From the NCBI GenBank assembly GCA_040500365.1, contig CP148031.1:806001-870000 (forward strand): a stretch of DNA of 64,000 nt. The letters run 5' to 3'. Both the position numbers and the translations under genes were made by a program. Shown in pieces: positions 23,444-33,315 of the stretch. Source of the DNA: Dehalobacter alkaniphilus (GTDB taxonomy: Bacteria > Bacillota > Desulfitobacteriia > Desulfitobacteriales > Syntrophobotulaceae). The notes beneath the pieces were generated by a model. It was not told the DNA's origin. It made no database searches and worked only from the letters and a program-made list of their open reading frames with translations. How positions within the stretch are numbered: position 1 is the stretch's first letter; each line of letters starts with the position of its first letter.

Positions 23444-25564
23444 ATGGGAATAGACCTCGATGACTTTCTGGAGTTCTACTTGCTTGATTCACAGGAGCAG
23501 GTTGAAAAGCTTGGCTCTGGTCTTTTGCAGTTGGAAAGAGACGGTGAAAATATTTCACTGGTTAATGATCTTTTCAGAAGTGCGCATAGCTTAAAAGGCG
23601 CCTCGGGAACCATGGGATTTACTCCGATCGTTGAATTAACACATGCCGCAGAAGACCTGCTCGATAAATTGAGACAGGGAAAGATGCTGGTCACTAACGA
23701 GATCATCGATGTGCTGCTGGCGGTAACTGATAAAGTAAAAATGATGTTGGCGCAGGTCGAGCAACGTTCAGATATTTCAGTCGATTATGGTGATCTGACC
23801 TCTCAGATGAGGACCATCACCGAGACCGGAGCTCTGGCGCAAAAAAGTAAGCCGTTTGCCGGGAAAAATCAGGTGGAAGAACAGGAAGAAAAGCCCGGGA
23901 TTGACTTTGCCCTGTCACCGGAGGAAACTGGGACGGTCAGTGAAGCAGCATTTACAAGTAAGTCAGTTTATTGGCTTAACGTGGTGCTTGAACCGAATAC
24001 CATGATGAAGGCAGTAAGGGCGGTTATGGTTATTCAAAGGCTTGAGCTGCTCGGCAATGTCGTGAAGATCATTCCCTCGATTGATGAGCTTGAAGTTTGT
24101 GAAGCGCTGGAGTTCAATATTTTGTTTGTGACCAATGAATCGCAGGAAGACATTCGGGCGGACATCCTTGAAGTATCCGAAATTTACGACGCCCAAGTCA
24201 CGAATTACGCATTGCCGGAAACAGATGCTCCGGAGATCGGGTTAACCGTTCAGGCTGAAGAGGCAAATCCTGTCCGGACAGAGAAGAACGTTGAAGAACC
24301 CGTTCAAATGGGCCGTTCTAAACAAGCGAATCAGCCTGCTGAGCAGAACACGAATGGACAGCCCCAGAAAGATATTAATCAGGTGCATACGATCCGTGTG
24401 GACACAGCCAGAATGGATAATCTGATTAATCTTGTTGGAGAAATGGTAATTACCAGAACCAGACTGGTGAAGATCGGCCAGGACCTGCAGACGGAAAACC
24501 AGTCTGATCCGCTTGTTGCAAGCCTTAATGAAGCAAATGTCTACCTCGGGCGTCTGATGAATGATCTTCAGGAAAGTGTCATGAGGCTGCGTATGGTGCC
24601 GATTGGCACGGTATTCAGCCGTTATCCGCGTCTCGTCCGGGATTTCTGCCGGAAGACCGGGAAAAGGATTGAACTTGTTATTCACGGCGAAGAAACAGAG
24701 CTGGACAAGACCGTCATCGAAATGATCGGTGACCCGTTGACGCATATTATCCGCAACTCGGTTGACCACGGCATAGAAGCACCGGAAGAAAGACTCACAG
24801 TCGGGAAACCTGGAGTAGGAACAATTACGCTCGATGCCTACCATGAAGGAAACCATATTGCGATCATCGTTTCGGATGACGGTTCCGGACTTAACATTGA
24901 CAAGATTTACAAAAAAGCCTTGGAAAAGGGCCTCGTCAGTGAAAGGGAGGGTCTATCCGAGAGCGATATAGCCAATCTCATTTTTCTGCCGGGATTCAGC
25001 ACGGCCGATCAAGTGACGGATATTTCCGGGCGCGGGGTTGGCATGGACGTTGTGAAAAAAGCCATAACGAATTTGGGCGGCATCATTGATATAAAGACAA
25101 GCAAAGGCGTTGGAACGTCGATGATAATCCGGCTGCCACTGACGCTGGCGATTATTCAGGCGCTGCTCGTTGAAGTAGGTAAAGAGACTTATGCAGTGCC
25201 GTTGTCTTCTGTTGTTGAGACGCTGCTTGTCAACAAGCGTGATATCAAGAGTGTCGGAAGCCTGCCGATGGTTCAGCTCAGAGGGAATACCCTGCCGTTG
25301 ATTTCCTTGAAACAGAAATTTGATTTGCCCGAAAGTGAAACCATAAATGAGGAAGTTTATGTCGTTGTGGTTGGCTTGGGCGATAAAACCGTAGGAATTA
25401 TTGTCGATGAACTACAGGGCCAGCAGGAGGTTGTCATCAAGTCTCTAGGAGATTATCTGAACGGTTTGCCAGGGATTGCAGGGGCGACGATTCTCGGAGA
25501 TGGCAAAGTAACATTGATTTTGGACATCGGATCACTTCTTCAGGATATTTTGATCAAGCGCTAA
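23444..25564 (+). CDS. cheA: Chemotaxis histidine kinase CheA
   Basis: Central kinase of chemotaxis, passing phosphate to CheY and CheB. About 706 residues with all domains: P1 with the phosphorylated His48 in FRSAHSLKGASG, a CheY-binding P2 (about 185-265), a dimerisation domain (TARMDNLINLVGEMVITR), the HATPase domain (HIIRNSVDHGIE, DDGSGL, GRGVGMDVV) and the CheW-like P5. Start choice: ATG 23444 fits the family N-terminus, but TTG 23423, right after a G-rich Shine-Dalgarno, is also possible. First gene of the long operon. Confidence 0.93.
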   Translation: MGIDLDDFLEFYLLDSQEQVEKLGSGLLQLERDGENISLVNDLFRSAHSLKGASGTMGFTPIVELTHAAEDLLDKLRQGKMLVTNEIIDVLLAVTDKVKMMLAQVEQRSDISVDYGDLTSQMRTITETGALAQKSKPFAGKNQVEEQEEKPGIDFALSPEETGTVSEAAFTSKSVYWLNVVLEPNTMMKAVRAVMVIQRLELLGNVVKIIPSIDELEVCEALEFNILFVTNESQEDIRADILEVSEIYDAQVTNYALPETDAPEIGLTVQAEEANPVRTEKNVEEPVQMGRSKQANQPAEQNTNGQPQKDINQVHTIRVDTARMDNLINLVGEMVITRTRLVKIGQDLQTENQSDPLVASLNEANVYLGRLMNDLQESVMRLRMVPIGTVFSRYPRLVRDFCRKTGKRIELVIHGEETELDKTVIEMIGDPLTHIIRNSVDHGIEAPEERLTVGKPGVGTITLDAYHEGNHIAIIVSDDGSGLNIDKIYKKALEKGLVSEREGLSESDIANLIFLPGFSTADQVTDISGRGVGMDVVKKAITNLGGIIDIKTSKGVGTSMIIRLPLTLAIIQALLVEVGKETYAVPLSSVVETLLVNKRDIKSVGSLPMVQLRGNTLPLISLKQKFDLPESETINEEVYVVVVGLGDKTVGIIVDELQGQQEVVIKSLGDYLNGLPGIAGATILGDGKVTLILDIGSLLQDILIKR

Positions 25565-25584
25565 GAAAGGTGGTACTCAAATAC

Positions 25585-26031
25585 ATGGCTGAAGAACAAA
25601 TGGTTACTTTTTCGTTAGGTTCGGAGGAATTTGGAGTCGATATTATGAAAGTCCAGGAAATTATCCGGATCCCTCCTGTTACCAGGGTGCCGAAGGCCCG
25701 CAGCTATATTGAGGGTGTCATCAACCTGCGCGGGAACGTCATCCCGATTGTTAATCTCAGGTCCCGCTTCGGTATGCCCCCTAGGGAAGAAACCGATTTA
25801 AGCAGGATCGTTGTTCTGCAAATCGACAGCAGGGTGTTTGGCGTTATGGTTGACAGCGTGACAGAAGTGCTGTGGTTGGACAGCGAAGCAATAGAACCAC
25901 CCCCGCCGATTGCACTTGGCATGGATTCAAATTACATCCGCGGAGTTGGCAAGATAGGTGAAAGACTGCTCATCCTCCTGAAGCTGGATCAACTTATGGG
26001 TGGAGATGGCGTGAATGAACAAATTGCTTAA
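25585..26031 (+). CDS. cheW: Chemotaxis coupling protein CheW
   Basis: The coupling protein linking receptors to CheA (148 residues, one CheW domain). Family phrases are VTFSLGSEEFGVDIMKVQEI near the start and EGVINLRGNVIPIVNLR near 45-60. ATG 25585 is chosen over GTG 25570, which overlaps the purine-rich site AAAGGTGG. It overlaps cheB by 17 bases. A second cheW lies at 52302. Confidence 0.93.
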   Translation: MAEEQMVTFSLGSEEFGVDIMKVQEIIRIPPVTRVPKARSYIEGVINLRGNVIPIVNLRSRFGMPPREETDLSRIVVLQIDSRVFGVMVDSVTEVLWLDSEAIEPPPPIALGMDSNYIRGVGKIGERLLILLKLDQLMGGDGVNEQIA

Positions 26032-27082
26032 GCCGGTCAAGCTCCTGATTGTTGATGATTCACCTTTCATCAGGATGTCCCTGAAAAAAATTCTGAGCAG
26101 TGATCCGGCTATTCAAGTAGTGGCTACTGCACAGGACGGGAAAGAAGGAATATTAAAGCTTCAGGCCCTAAAACCGGATGTCGTGACCATGGATGTTGAG
26201 ATGCCGGTGATGAACGGCTTGGAAGCCCTGGAAGAGATTATGCGCTGGCAGCCGACGCCGGTCATTGTGTTAAGTTCCGTAACAACTGACGGCACTAAGA
26301 TGACGATGAAAGCTTTTGACCTTGGCGCTATTGATGTTGTCGCGAAACCCTCGGGCAAAGAAGGAGATGATCTCTCGGCCCTGGCTGAAGAGATTGTTTT
26401 GAAAATAAAGAGTGTCGCCGGGGTAGATCCTACCCGTTTGAACAAAAAAAGCCTGGGGTCTGCGCCAACGCTTGTCAAACAGCAAATACAGCCAATTGGC
26501 CGCAAAATAGAAGTTGTTGCAATTGGTACTTCGACGGGCGGACCAAGCGCCCTGCAGAATGTTCTGAGCAAACTGCCCAAAAATTTTCCGGTCCCCGTAA
26601 TTGTCGCCCAGCATATGCCGGCTGGATTTACCTCCTCCCTGGCTTCCAGGCTGAACAGTATCTGTGAGGTTACAGTGAAGGAAGTTGAGCACGGCGAGCT
26701 GCTGAAAGCAGGTACCGTTTATATCGGACAGGCCGGGAAACAGTTCCAGGTGGCAAGAAACAGCAGCGGGCTTACCGCGAATGTCACCGCGGAATCGCCG
26801 ATTGCCACACTTTACAAGCCCTCTGTCGATGTAATGTTTCTGTCTCTGGCGAAAGAAGCCGGAGCCGGTGTGCTGGGTGTCGTGATGACAGGGATGGGGA
26901 ACGATGGTCTGGCAGGCATGAAAGCCTTGAAGGCCAAAGGGGCTTATGCAATTGCCGAATCTGAAAAGACCTGCATTGTCTACGGTATGCCCCGCTCCAT
27001 TATTGAAGCGAAATTGGCCGACAGAATCGAAATGCTTCCTGATATCGGGAATACAATGATAGAGTGTGTGAAAAGGAGGTAG
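26015..27082 (+). CDS. cheB: Chemotaxis methylesterase CheB
   Basis: Removes methyl groups from chemoreceptors when phosphorylated by CheA. The 355 residues comprise a receiver domain (IVDDSPFIRMSLKKIL; phospho-Asp in VVTMDVEMPVMNG) and a C-terminal esterase with Ser in GTSTGGPSAL, His in AQHMPAGF and Asp in GMGNDGLAGM. The gene sits directly before flgC, the position where flgB is normally found. No partner cheR is in the window. Confidence 0.94.
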   Translation: MNKLLKPVKLLIVDDSPFIRMSLKKILSSDPAIQVVATAQDGKEGILKLQALKPDVVTMDVEMPVMNGLEALEEIMRWQPTPVIVLSSVTTDGTKMTMKAFDLGAIDVVAKPSGKEGDDLSALAEEIVLKIKSVAGVDPTRLNKKSLGSAPTLVKQQIQPIGRKIEVVAIGTSTGGPSALQNVLSKLPKNFPVPVIVAQHMPAGFTSSLASRLNSICEVTVKEVEHGELLKAGTVYIGQAGKQFQVARNSSGLTANVTAESPIATLYKPSVDVMFLSLAKEAGAGVLGVVMTGMGNDGLAGMKALKAKGAYAIAESEKTCIVYGMPRSIIEAKLADRIEMLPDIGNTMIECVKRR

Positions 27083-27089
27083 TAAAAAC

Positions 27090-27572
27090 ATGGGTCTGTT
27101 TACCGGTATGAATACCAGCGCCTCTGGTCTTACCGCCCAAAAACTTAGGCTTGATCTGATATCCAATAATATTGCCAATATCAATACAACCAATACAGGA
27201 CAAACAACTGCGGCCGGTAACCCCATTCCTTATCAGCGCGAAGTTGCCGTCTTTTCTTCTCGCCCATCTGAAACAGATTTTGCAGATATATTTAAGGATA
27301 CCCGCACCAAGTTAAGAAGCGAAGGAGTTCAGGTCACTGCTGTTATTCAGGATAACAATGAGTTCAGGCTGGAATACGATCCGAATAATCCGGACGCGGC
27401 CAAAACAGCCGAAGATGGGATCCCTGTCGGATATGTGCGCTATCCTAATGTGACCCTTGTAGAGGAAATGGTTGATATGATCTCAGCTAACAGGTCTTAT
27501 GAAGCGAATGTAACCGCCCTGAACGCGAGTAAAGCGATGGCTTCCACAGCCCTCGGGATTGGAAAGGGGTAA
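27090..27572 (+). CDS. flgC: Flagellar basal-body rod protein FlgC
   Basis: Proximal rod subunit (160 residues). The N-terminal rod signature is MNTSASGLTAQKLRLDLISN followed by NIANINTTNTGQ, and the C-terminal signature VEEMVDMISANRSYEANVTA pairs with it. Eight bases after cheB and three before fliE. Its usual partner flgB is not adjacent but lies at 51041. Confidence 0.93.
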   Translation: MGLFTGMNTSASGLTAQKLRLDLISNNIANINTTNTGQTTAAGNPIPYQREVAVFSSRPSETDFADIFKDTRTKLRSEGVQVTAVIQDNNEFRLEYDPNNPDAAKTAEDGIPVGYVRYPNVTLVEEMVDMISANRSYEANVTALNASKAMASTALGIGKG

Positions 27573-27575
27573 AAA

Positions 27576-27896
27576 ATGAGTAATGCGATTGGTCCTTTCA
27601 CGACAATTGTTCCGCTTTCCCCTTTGGATAACTCTGGTACTTCCCAAACATCCAAAGCGAACAATACCAATGGTTCCGCTGATTTTTCTTCTTTCCTGAG
27701 TGACGCGCTCGATAAGCTTGAGAGTACGCAGTCTGAAGCTGAACAGGCTGCGGCAGATCTGGCCACGGGTCAAGTCGATGATTTCCATACGCCGGTCATT
27801 GCGATGGAAAAAGCCAGCCTGGCTTTAGGACTGGCGGTTACCGTGCGCAATAAAGTTGTTGATGCTTATAATCAGATCATGCAGATGCAAATCTAA
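27576..27896 (+). CDS. fliE: Flagellar hook-basal body protein FliE
   Basis: Adaptor between the MS ring and rod (106 residues). The conserved C-terminal part reads TPVIAMEKASLALGLAVTVR followed by NKVVDAYNQIMQMQI, typical of FliE. Context flgC-fliE-fliF is the standard order. Confidence 0.93.
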   Translation: MSNAIGPFTTIVPLSPLDNSGTSQTSKANNTNGSADFSSFLSDALDKLESTQSEAEQAAADLATGQVDDFHTPVIAMEKASLALGLAVTVRNKVVDAYNQIMQMQI

Positions 27897-27914
27897 TTCT
27901 AGGGGGAAAGGTAG

Positions 27915-29516
27915 TTGAATTTTTCCTTAACGGAAATACTGAATGCTGTACGTAATTTTTGGGAAAAACTGACCAGCCCGCAAAGGATTATTCTAGTGGC
28001 CGCACCGGTTATTGTTGCGACTGCTTTGATCAGCCTTATCTTTTGGGCAAGCCGTCCTCAGTATACGGTTCTGTTTTCTAATTTGGAAACTACGGAAGCC
28101 GGAGCGATCACGGAGGCACTCAAAGGATTGAATGTTGAATATCAACTGGCGGATGGGGGTTCAACTATCGAGGTTCCTCAAAAGGATGTTGCAGAAGTCC
28201 GGTTGCAGCTAGCCAATCAAGCCCTGCCCAGTGAAAGCAAGTTCAGTTTTGATTATCTGAATCAGATGAGAATCGGTGAAACTGACGAAGACCGTAAACT
28301 GAGGTATGTATTGGGATTGCAGACTGAACTGGAACAAACGATTGGAACGCTTGACGGTGTGGAATATGCAAGGGTTCATATTGTTATGCCGGAAGACGCG
28401 CTGTTCTCCGAACAACAGAAAGACACAACCGCTGCTGTAACGATCAAACGAAAATACGGAAAGGAGATGTCGGAAGATAAGGTTAGGGCAATCGCAAATC
28501 TTTTATCTTATTCGGTCGAAGGACTTAGTATTGATAAAGTGACGATTGTTGATACCGATGGCAATGTCTTATCCGACATTCTCGGGAGCAGCACTTCCCC
28601 GCAAAAATTATCCGCGACCCAGCTTCAGGTTCAGCAAACATATGAAAATGACATTCAGAATTCCGTGCAAACGATGCTGGATAAAGTATTTGGGGCCGGT
28701 ACAACGATTGTCAGAGCGAATGCTACCATTGACTTTGATCAAAAAAAGATTACCAGTCAGAAAAATGAAACCGGGGCTGTTACCAGCCGTCAGGAAGTCA
28801 CAGAGAAAAGTAGTAATACTTCTTCTAACGGCGGTGTTGCAGGGACAGAAACCAATGTGCCCGGATATCCTGTCACCGGACAGAACGGCACAACTTCGAC
28901 TTCAGAAAAAAACAGTTTGACGGAGAATTTCCAGCCAAGCATGACCCAGGAAGAAACGGTCGTAAGTCCCGGGCAAATCAAAAGACTGACCGTATCTGTT
29001 CTGGCGGATTCGGACAGTGTGACGGATGAACAGCTTGATAATATCAAAAATATTGTTTCTTCCGCGGTCGGTTATAATCAGGATCGCGGTGATGTGATTG
29101 AGGCGGCCAGACTGCCTTTTGAAAAGACGACGGCGCTTGAAGAGCAGGCGGCGATAGAAGAAGCCGCCCGCAAGGCTCAAATTCTACTGTATGCGGAGAT
29201 TGGCGGAGGTGTGCTGCTGGCGATTGCTCTTCTGATTGCATTCTTACGGTCCAGATCGAAAAAGAAAGAATTGGCGATCGAGTCGATGAATATGGCAGAT
29301 GGATCGAGATTTGTCACGCTGCAGGAAGCTGAGCAGATCCTGGCGTCGCAGATTGAGGCCGAACGTCAAGCCGACTTGAAACTTGCACGGAAGAAAGCAA
29401 AAACTACGGAAGAAATTGAAAAAGAGAAGATCCGTCAAGAAGTCGAAAAATATACGGTGGAAAATCCGGATGATGTGGCAAGATTAGTCAAAACTTGGCT
29501 GACTGAGGAGCAATAA
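27915..29516 (+). CDS. fliF: Flagellar MS-ring protein FliF
   Basis: Forms the membrane ring on which the basal body is built (533 residues). Two membrane segments flank the periplasmic-side ring-building motifs: about 24-46 and about 432-451. YTVLFSNLETTEAGAITEAL and EYARVHIVMPE are family blocks. The cytoplasmic C-terminus contacts FliG. The start is TTG 27915 after GGGGGAAAGG; no better ATG exists nearby. Confidence 0.94.
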   Translation: MNFSLTEILNAVRNFWEKLTSPQRIILVAAPVIVATALISLIFWASRPQYTVLFSNLETTEAGAITEALKGLNVEYQLADGGSTIEVPQKDVAEVRLQLANQALPSESKFSFDYLNQMRIGETDEDRKLRYVLGLQTELEQTIGTLDGVEYARVHIVMPEDALFSEQQKDTTAAVTIKRKYGKEMSEDKVRAIANLLSYSVEGLSIDKVTIVDTDGNVLSDILGSSTSPQKLSATQLQVQQTYENDIQNSVQTMLDKVFGAGTTIVRANATIDFDQKKITSQKNETGAVTSRQEVTEKSSNTSSNGGVAGTETNVPGYPVTGQNGTTSTSEKNSLTENFQPSMTQEETVVSPGQIKRLTVSVLADSDSVTDEQLDNIKNIVSSAVGYNQDRGDVIEAARLPFEKTTALEEQAAIEEAARKAQILLYAEIGGGVLLAIALLIAFLRSRSKKKELAIESMNMADGSRFVTLQEAEQILASQIEAERQADLKLARKKAKTTEEIEKEKIRQEVEKYTVENPDDVARLVKTWLTEEQ

Positions 29517-29518
29517 GG

Positions 29519-30526
29519 ATGAGCAGCGGAATTTTTACGGGATTACAAAAAGCAGCAGTACTACTGATTACCTTGGGTCCGGAAAGATCTTCGGAGATCA
29601 TTAAATTTCTTTCGGAGCCGGAGATCGAACAGCTTACGTTGGAAATGTCTAATATGCGCAAGGTGTCTGAGGAACAGAGAGACTCGGTCATTGATGAATT
29701 TCATAAAATGTGTCTGGCCAGCAATTACATTGCGCAAGGCGGCATTGAATATGCCAGGGATGTATTAGAAAGGGCTTTGGGACAGCAAAGAGCATTTGAT
29801 ATTATTGGACGCTTGTCCTCTTCTTTGAAGATGCGTCCGTTTGACATTGTCCGCCGCACGGATCCTAAACAGCTGTTTTCTTTTATCCAAGGCGAGCATC
29901 CGCAAACAATTTCTTTAATTATGACTCACCTTCCGCCGGATAAAGCAGCTACGATTTTAGCGAGTCTGCCTCAGGATCTGCAGGCTGAAGTAACAAAAAG
30001 GATTGCCCTGATGGGAAGAACAAGCCCGGAAGTGCTGAAAGAAATTGAGAAGGTCCTTGAAAACAAAATCTCCAATCTTGCCCCGACCGATTATACATCT
30101 TCAGGCGGGATGCAGTCTGTCGTTGATATGCTTAACAGGGCAGATCCTGGTACGTTAAAAACCGTCATGGATGTTCTGGAAATGGATGATCCGGATCTCG
30201 CCGAACAGATTAAGCGGCAGATGTTTGTGTTTGATGATGTCATCCTGCTTGACGATCGTTCTGTTCAGCTGGTGCTGCGTGAAGTTGAAACCAAGGACCT
30301 TGCCTTGGCCCTGAAAGGTTCCAACGAAGATGTCACGCAGAAGATTCTCACGAATATGTCCAGCAGGTCTGCCGGTATGCTGAAGGAAGATATGCAGTTT
30401 ATGGGCCCCGTTCGGCTGCGTGAAGTTGAAGAGGCCCAGCAGAAGATTGTCAAAGTAATTCGTAAGCTGGAAGAAGCTGGAGCGATTGTGATCTCCAGAG
30501 GTGGTGCAGATGAAATTATCTACTAA
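29519..30526 (+). CDS. fliG: Flagellar motor switch protein FliG
   Basis: Rotor torque and switch protein (335 residues). N-terminal LQKAAVLLITLGPERS, middle HPQTISLIMTHLPPDKAA (the EHPQ motif of FliG) and C-terminal DDVILLDDRSVQLVLREV with the charged torque residues. The ATG follows the fliF stop by two bases and the end overlaps fliH. Confidence 0.95.
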   Translation: MSSGIFTGLQKAAVLLITLGPERSSEIIKFLSEPEIEQLTLEMSNMRKVSEEQRDSVIDEFHKMCLASNYIAQGGIEYARDVLERALGQQRAFDIIGRLSSSLKMRPFDIVRRTDPKQLFSFIQGEHPQTISLIMTHLPPDKAATILASLPQDLQAEVTKRIALMGRTSPEVLKEIEKVLENKISNLAPTDYTSSGGMQSVVDMLNRADPGTLKTVMDVLEMDDPDLAEQIKRQMFVFDDVILLDDRSVQLVLREVETKDLALALKGSNEDVTQKILTNMSSRSAGMLKEDMQFMGPVRLREVEEAQQKIVKVIRKLEEAGAIVISRGGADEIIY

Positions 30527-31376
30527 AACCTCAGTTCTGAAGAGCAAAGTCATTGAAATTACTTCTCCACGTATTCTGGAGTCACCTGATCCGGAGAAAT
30601 ACAGAAATAGGACGAATGTTTACGATACTTCGTCTGCCTTGGCCGTGCTGTCCGTTACTGAGGACCGTACGGTCATGGAGCAGTGTGTGACTGAAACGGC
30701 TTCGATTGCAGAGGAAGACTGGGGACCGGAGGTCTCCGATATCCTGGCGAAAGCTAGGGCTGAAGCCGATGAGCTGATTGCCGAAGCCCAAAAAACATCG
30801 GCTGAAATCATTGAAAATGCTCGGAAGGAAAGCGAAGCTTTAACCGTCGAGTATCAGGAAAAAGTCAAAAGCGAGATTGCACCTGTCGCTTTCACGGAAG
30901 GTTATAATAAGGGGCTTGAAGAAGCTCAGTCTCAGGCCGACGTGATTACCCAGCAGGCCAGAAACTATCTGGAGATGGCTCAAAAGATCCTGGCGGATGA
31001 ATTAAATAAAGCAGACAGGGAACTGTCAGACCTTTGCCTGAAGATTTGCAGCAGAATTATTCATACCTCATTGGACATCGATCCTGAAATTCTTTTGGGC
31101 ATCATCAAGAATCTTACCCTGCTGCCCAGTGACAAACAGAGCATAAAAATTCATCTGTCCAGTAAAGATTGGGATTGGTATAAAGATCTCCCGGCTGAGT
31201 ACAAACCTGGTTATCCGGTCATTGTCGATGAAACGCTCAAGGCCGGAGATGCATTTTTGGAATGTTCCGAGGGAATATTTGATGCCCGGATCGAACTGCA
31301 GCTGGAAAAGATAGAGAAATACCTCAAGGAGGAGTTGAAGTATGGCCGACTGGAAGGCGCTGGCCCAGAAAATTGA
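30510..31376 (+). CDS. fliH: Flagellar export regulator FliH
   Basis: Export-apparatus stator that regulates the FliI ATPase (288 residues). The middle is an alanine/glutamate-rich helix (AKARAEADELIAEAQKTSAE), and the C-terminal half matches the FliH/V-ATPase E-subunit type. ATG 30510 lies after AGAGGTGG in the end of fliG, preferred over GTG 30501. The end overlaps fliI by 35 bases. Confidence 0.88.
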   Translation: MKLSTKTSVLKSKVIEITSPRILESPDPEKYRNRTNVYDTSSALAVLSVTEDRTVMEQCVTETASIAEEDWGPEVSDILAKARAEADELIAEAQKTSAEIIENARKESEALTVEYQEKVKSEIAPVAFTEGYNKGLEEAQSQADVITQQARNYLEMAQKILADELNKADRELSDLCLKICSRIIHTSLDIDPEILLGIIKNLTLLPSDKQSIKIHLSSKDWDWYKDLPAEYKPGYPVIVDETLKAGDAFLECSEGIFDARIELQLEKIEKYLKEELKYGRLEGAGPEN

Positions 31377-32655
31377 ACAATACGAGCCTATTTCGGCCCG
31401 GGGATTAGTCTCTAAAATCAGCGGCCTTTTGGTTGAAGCGGATGGCCCGAGGGCCAGCGTCGGAAAATACTGCCATATTATGGCTTCAAACTCCAAAGCG
31501 ATCCCTGCTGAGGTCGCTGGCTTCAGAGGAACAAAAACACTGCTTATGCCTCTCGGGGAGTTGGAAGGTGTAGCCCCGGGCGATAAGGTGATCCCCCAGG
31601 ATGAAACGCTGAATGTCAAAGTCGGGCCTGAATTGCTGGGCAGAATCCTTGACGGGCTTGGTCAGCCGCTTGATGGCAGACCTTTGAATACGGATCAATC
31701 GTATCCGCTTCATAATAAGCCACCCAGTGCGCTGTTCAGACCGCGTATTTGTGAGCCTCTTAACGTTGGGGTTAGAGGCATCGACGGGCTGCTGACAATG
31801 GGCAGAGGCCAGAGAATGGGGATATTTGCCGGATCAGGTGTCGGTAAAAGCACCCTTTTGGGGATGATGGCCCGGAATTCGGAAGCCGATGTGAACGTGA
31901 TTGCGCTCGTTGGGGAACGCGGACGGGAATTGCGGGATTTTATGGAGAAAGACCTTGGAGAAGAGGGTCTATCCCGGTCTGTGATCGTTGTCGCGACATC
32001 CGACCAACCTGCTCTCGTCAGAATGAAAGCCGCCTTCACGGCAACTGCAGTCGCCGAATATTTCCGCGACAAAGGTAAAAATGTGCTGTTCATGATGGAC
32101 TCCGTGACCCGTTTCGCGATGGCCCAGCGGGAGATAGGCTTAACAGTCGGAGAACCTCCGGCAACCAGGGGATATCCTCCGTCGGTATTTGCCATGCTGC
32201 CAAAACTGTTGGAAAGGGTTGGTCTATCCGAAAAAGGCAGTATTACAGGGATCTATACCGTCCTTGTTGACGGTGATGACCATAATGAACCGATTGCGGA
32301 TGCTGTAAGGGGAATACTGGACGGCCATATTGTTCTGACCAGGGAACTGGCGTCGAAAAACCATTATCCGTCCATCGACATCCTGCAATCCATCAGCCGC
32401 TTAATGAGCGATGTTGCGGATCCGCAGGTCAGGGAACTCGCCGGGAAAATCCGGGAGCATCTCGCAGTCTATCACGAAGCCAAGGACTTGATTGACATCG
32501 GTGCCTATGTGGCGGGAAGCAGCAGTCGGATTGACCAGGCTATCAAGCATCATGAAAAGATACGCGCTTTCGTCTGTCAGAATACGGATGAAAAATGCTG
32601 TTTTGCCGAAATGCTGAGCTTCATGAAAAATGTTTTTGAAGAGGGCGATAAGTGA
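31342..32655 (+). CDS. fliI: Flagellar export ATPase FliI
   Basis: The ATPase of the flagellar type III export system (437 residues), an F1-beta relative. Walker A GSGVGKST is at 164-171, LVGERGRELRDFMEKDLG follows, and Walker B is VLFMMDSVTRFAMAQRE. AGGAGG upstream supports ATG 31342 inside the end of fliH. The stop overlaps fliJ (TGATG). Confidence 0.95.
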   Translation: MADWKALAQKIEQYEPISARGLVSKISGLLVEADGPRASVGKYCHIMASNSKAIPAEVAGFRGTKTLLMPLGELEGVAPGDKVIPQDETLNVKVGPELLGRILDGLGQPLDGRPLNTDQSYPLHNKPPSALFRPRICEPLNVGVRGIDGLLTMGRGQRMGIFAGSGVGKSTLLGMMARNSEADVNVIALVGERGRELRDFMEKDLGEEGLSRSVIVVATSDQPALVRMKAAFTATAVAEYFRDKGKNVLFMMDSVTRFAMAQREIGLTVGEPPATRGYPPSVFAMLPKLLERVGLSEKGSITGIYTVLVDGDDHNEPIADAVRGILDGHIVLTRELASKNHYPSIDILQSISRLMSDVADPQVRELAGKIREHLAVYHEAKDLIDIGAYVAGSSSRIDQAIKHHEKIRAFVCQNTDEKCCFAEMLSFMKNVFEEGDK

Positions 32656-33086
32656 TGCCTTTCAAATTCCGTTTGGAGGCTTCTCTGCGGCTTGCCGAGC
32701 AGGATATGGACATCGAGCAGGGGTTACTGGCGCAGGAGCTCAGAACGCTGCACAACTTGACTGAACAAAGAGATCTCCAAACGCAGCTTTTGAACAAGGC
32801 CTTCGAGAAACAAAAAATAGCTTGTCTTGAAGAGCCGCAGATACTGAACCTCTGGCAAAGATACTGTTGTGATCAAAAGAATATTTTGCTGAAGCGAGAA
32901 AAAGAAGTCGAAGAACAAAATATTCGGGTCGAAAAACAAAGGGAAAAGCTGCTGGAATGCCGAATTAAAACAGAAAAATACAAAAGGCTTAAAGAAAAAA
33001 AAATAAGACTTTTTTATATGACAAAATTAAAAAAAGAACAATCTGAGATTGATGAAATTGCCCAGAACCTCAGAGGCTGGAAATGA
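32655..33086 (+). CDS. fliJ: Flagellar export chaperone FliJ
   Basis: A 143-residue coiled-coil protein in the standard position after fliI. The N-terminus FKFRLEASLRLAEQDMDIEQ is typical of FliJ; the remainder is charged heptads with KREKEVEEQNIRVEKQREKL. ATG 32655 overlaps the fliI stop; GTG 32652 is an alternative. Confidence 0.88.
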   Translation: MPFKFRLEASLRLAEQDMDIEQGLLAQELRTLHNLTEQRDLQTQLLNKAFEKQKIACLEEPQILNLWQRYCCDQKNILLKREKEVEEQNIRVEKQREKLLECRIKTEKYKRLKEKKIRLFYMTKLKKEQSEIDEIAQNLRGWK

Positions 33087-33099
33087 CAGGAGGATTGAT

Positions 33100-33315
33100 G
33101 TGATTTATTTGACAAGACTGAACAACAAAGAATTTACAATAAACCCCGATTTGATTGAGACGGCGGAGGCTACTCCCGACACGGTCATTACACTGACCAC
33201 TGAAAAGAAATACGTCGTCAAAGAATCCATTGATGAGCTCATCGAAAGGATTGCAGAATTTCGAAGACGCTGCCATCCAGAATTCAGAGGAGGAACCCGT
33301 GGTAATGAAAATTAA
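33100..33315 (+). CDS. flbD: FlbD/SwrD family flagellar protein
   Basis: A 71-residue protein of the FlbD family (SwrD in Bacillus subtilis, which raises motor torque). Start GTG 33100 follows CAGGAGG. The sequence IYLTRLNNKEFTINPDLIET, the phrase TPDTVITLTTEKKYVVKES and VDELI-like end match the family. It usually lies after flgE and before motAB/fliL; here it is between fliJ and fliL. Confidence 0.88.
   Translation: MIYLTRLNNKEFTINPDLIETAEATPDTVITLTTEKKYVVKESIDELIERIAEFRRRCHPEFRGGTRGNEN

Noticed and set aside
26270..27226. Long minus-strand frame (318 codons) opposite cheB-flgC
   Set aside because: It runs antisense to two clear genes and shows no family features; a shadow frame.
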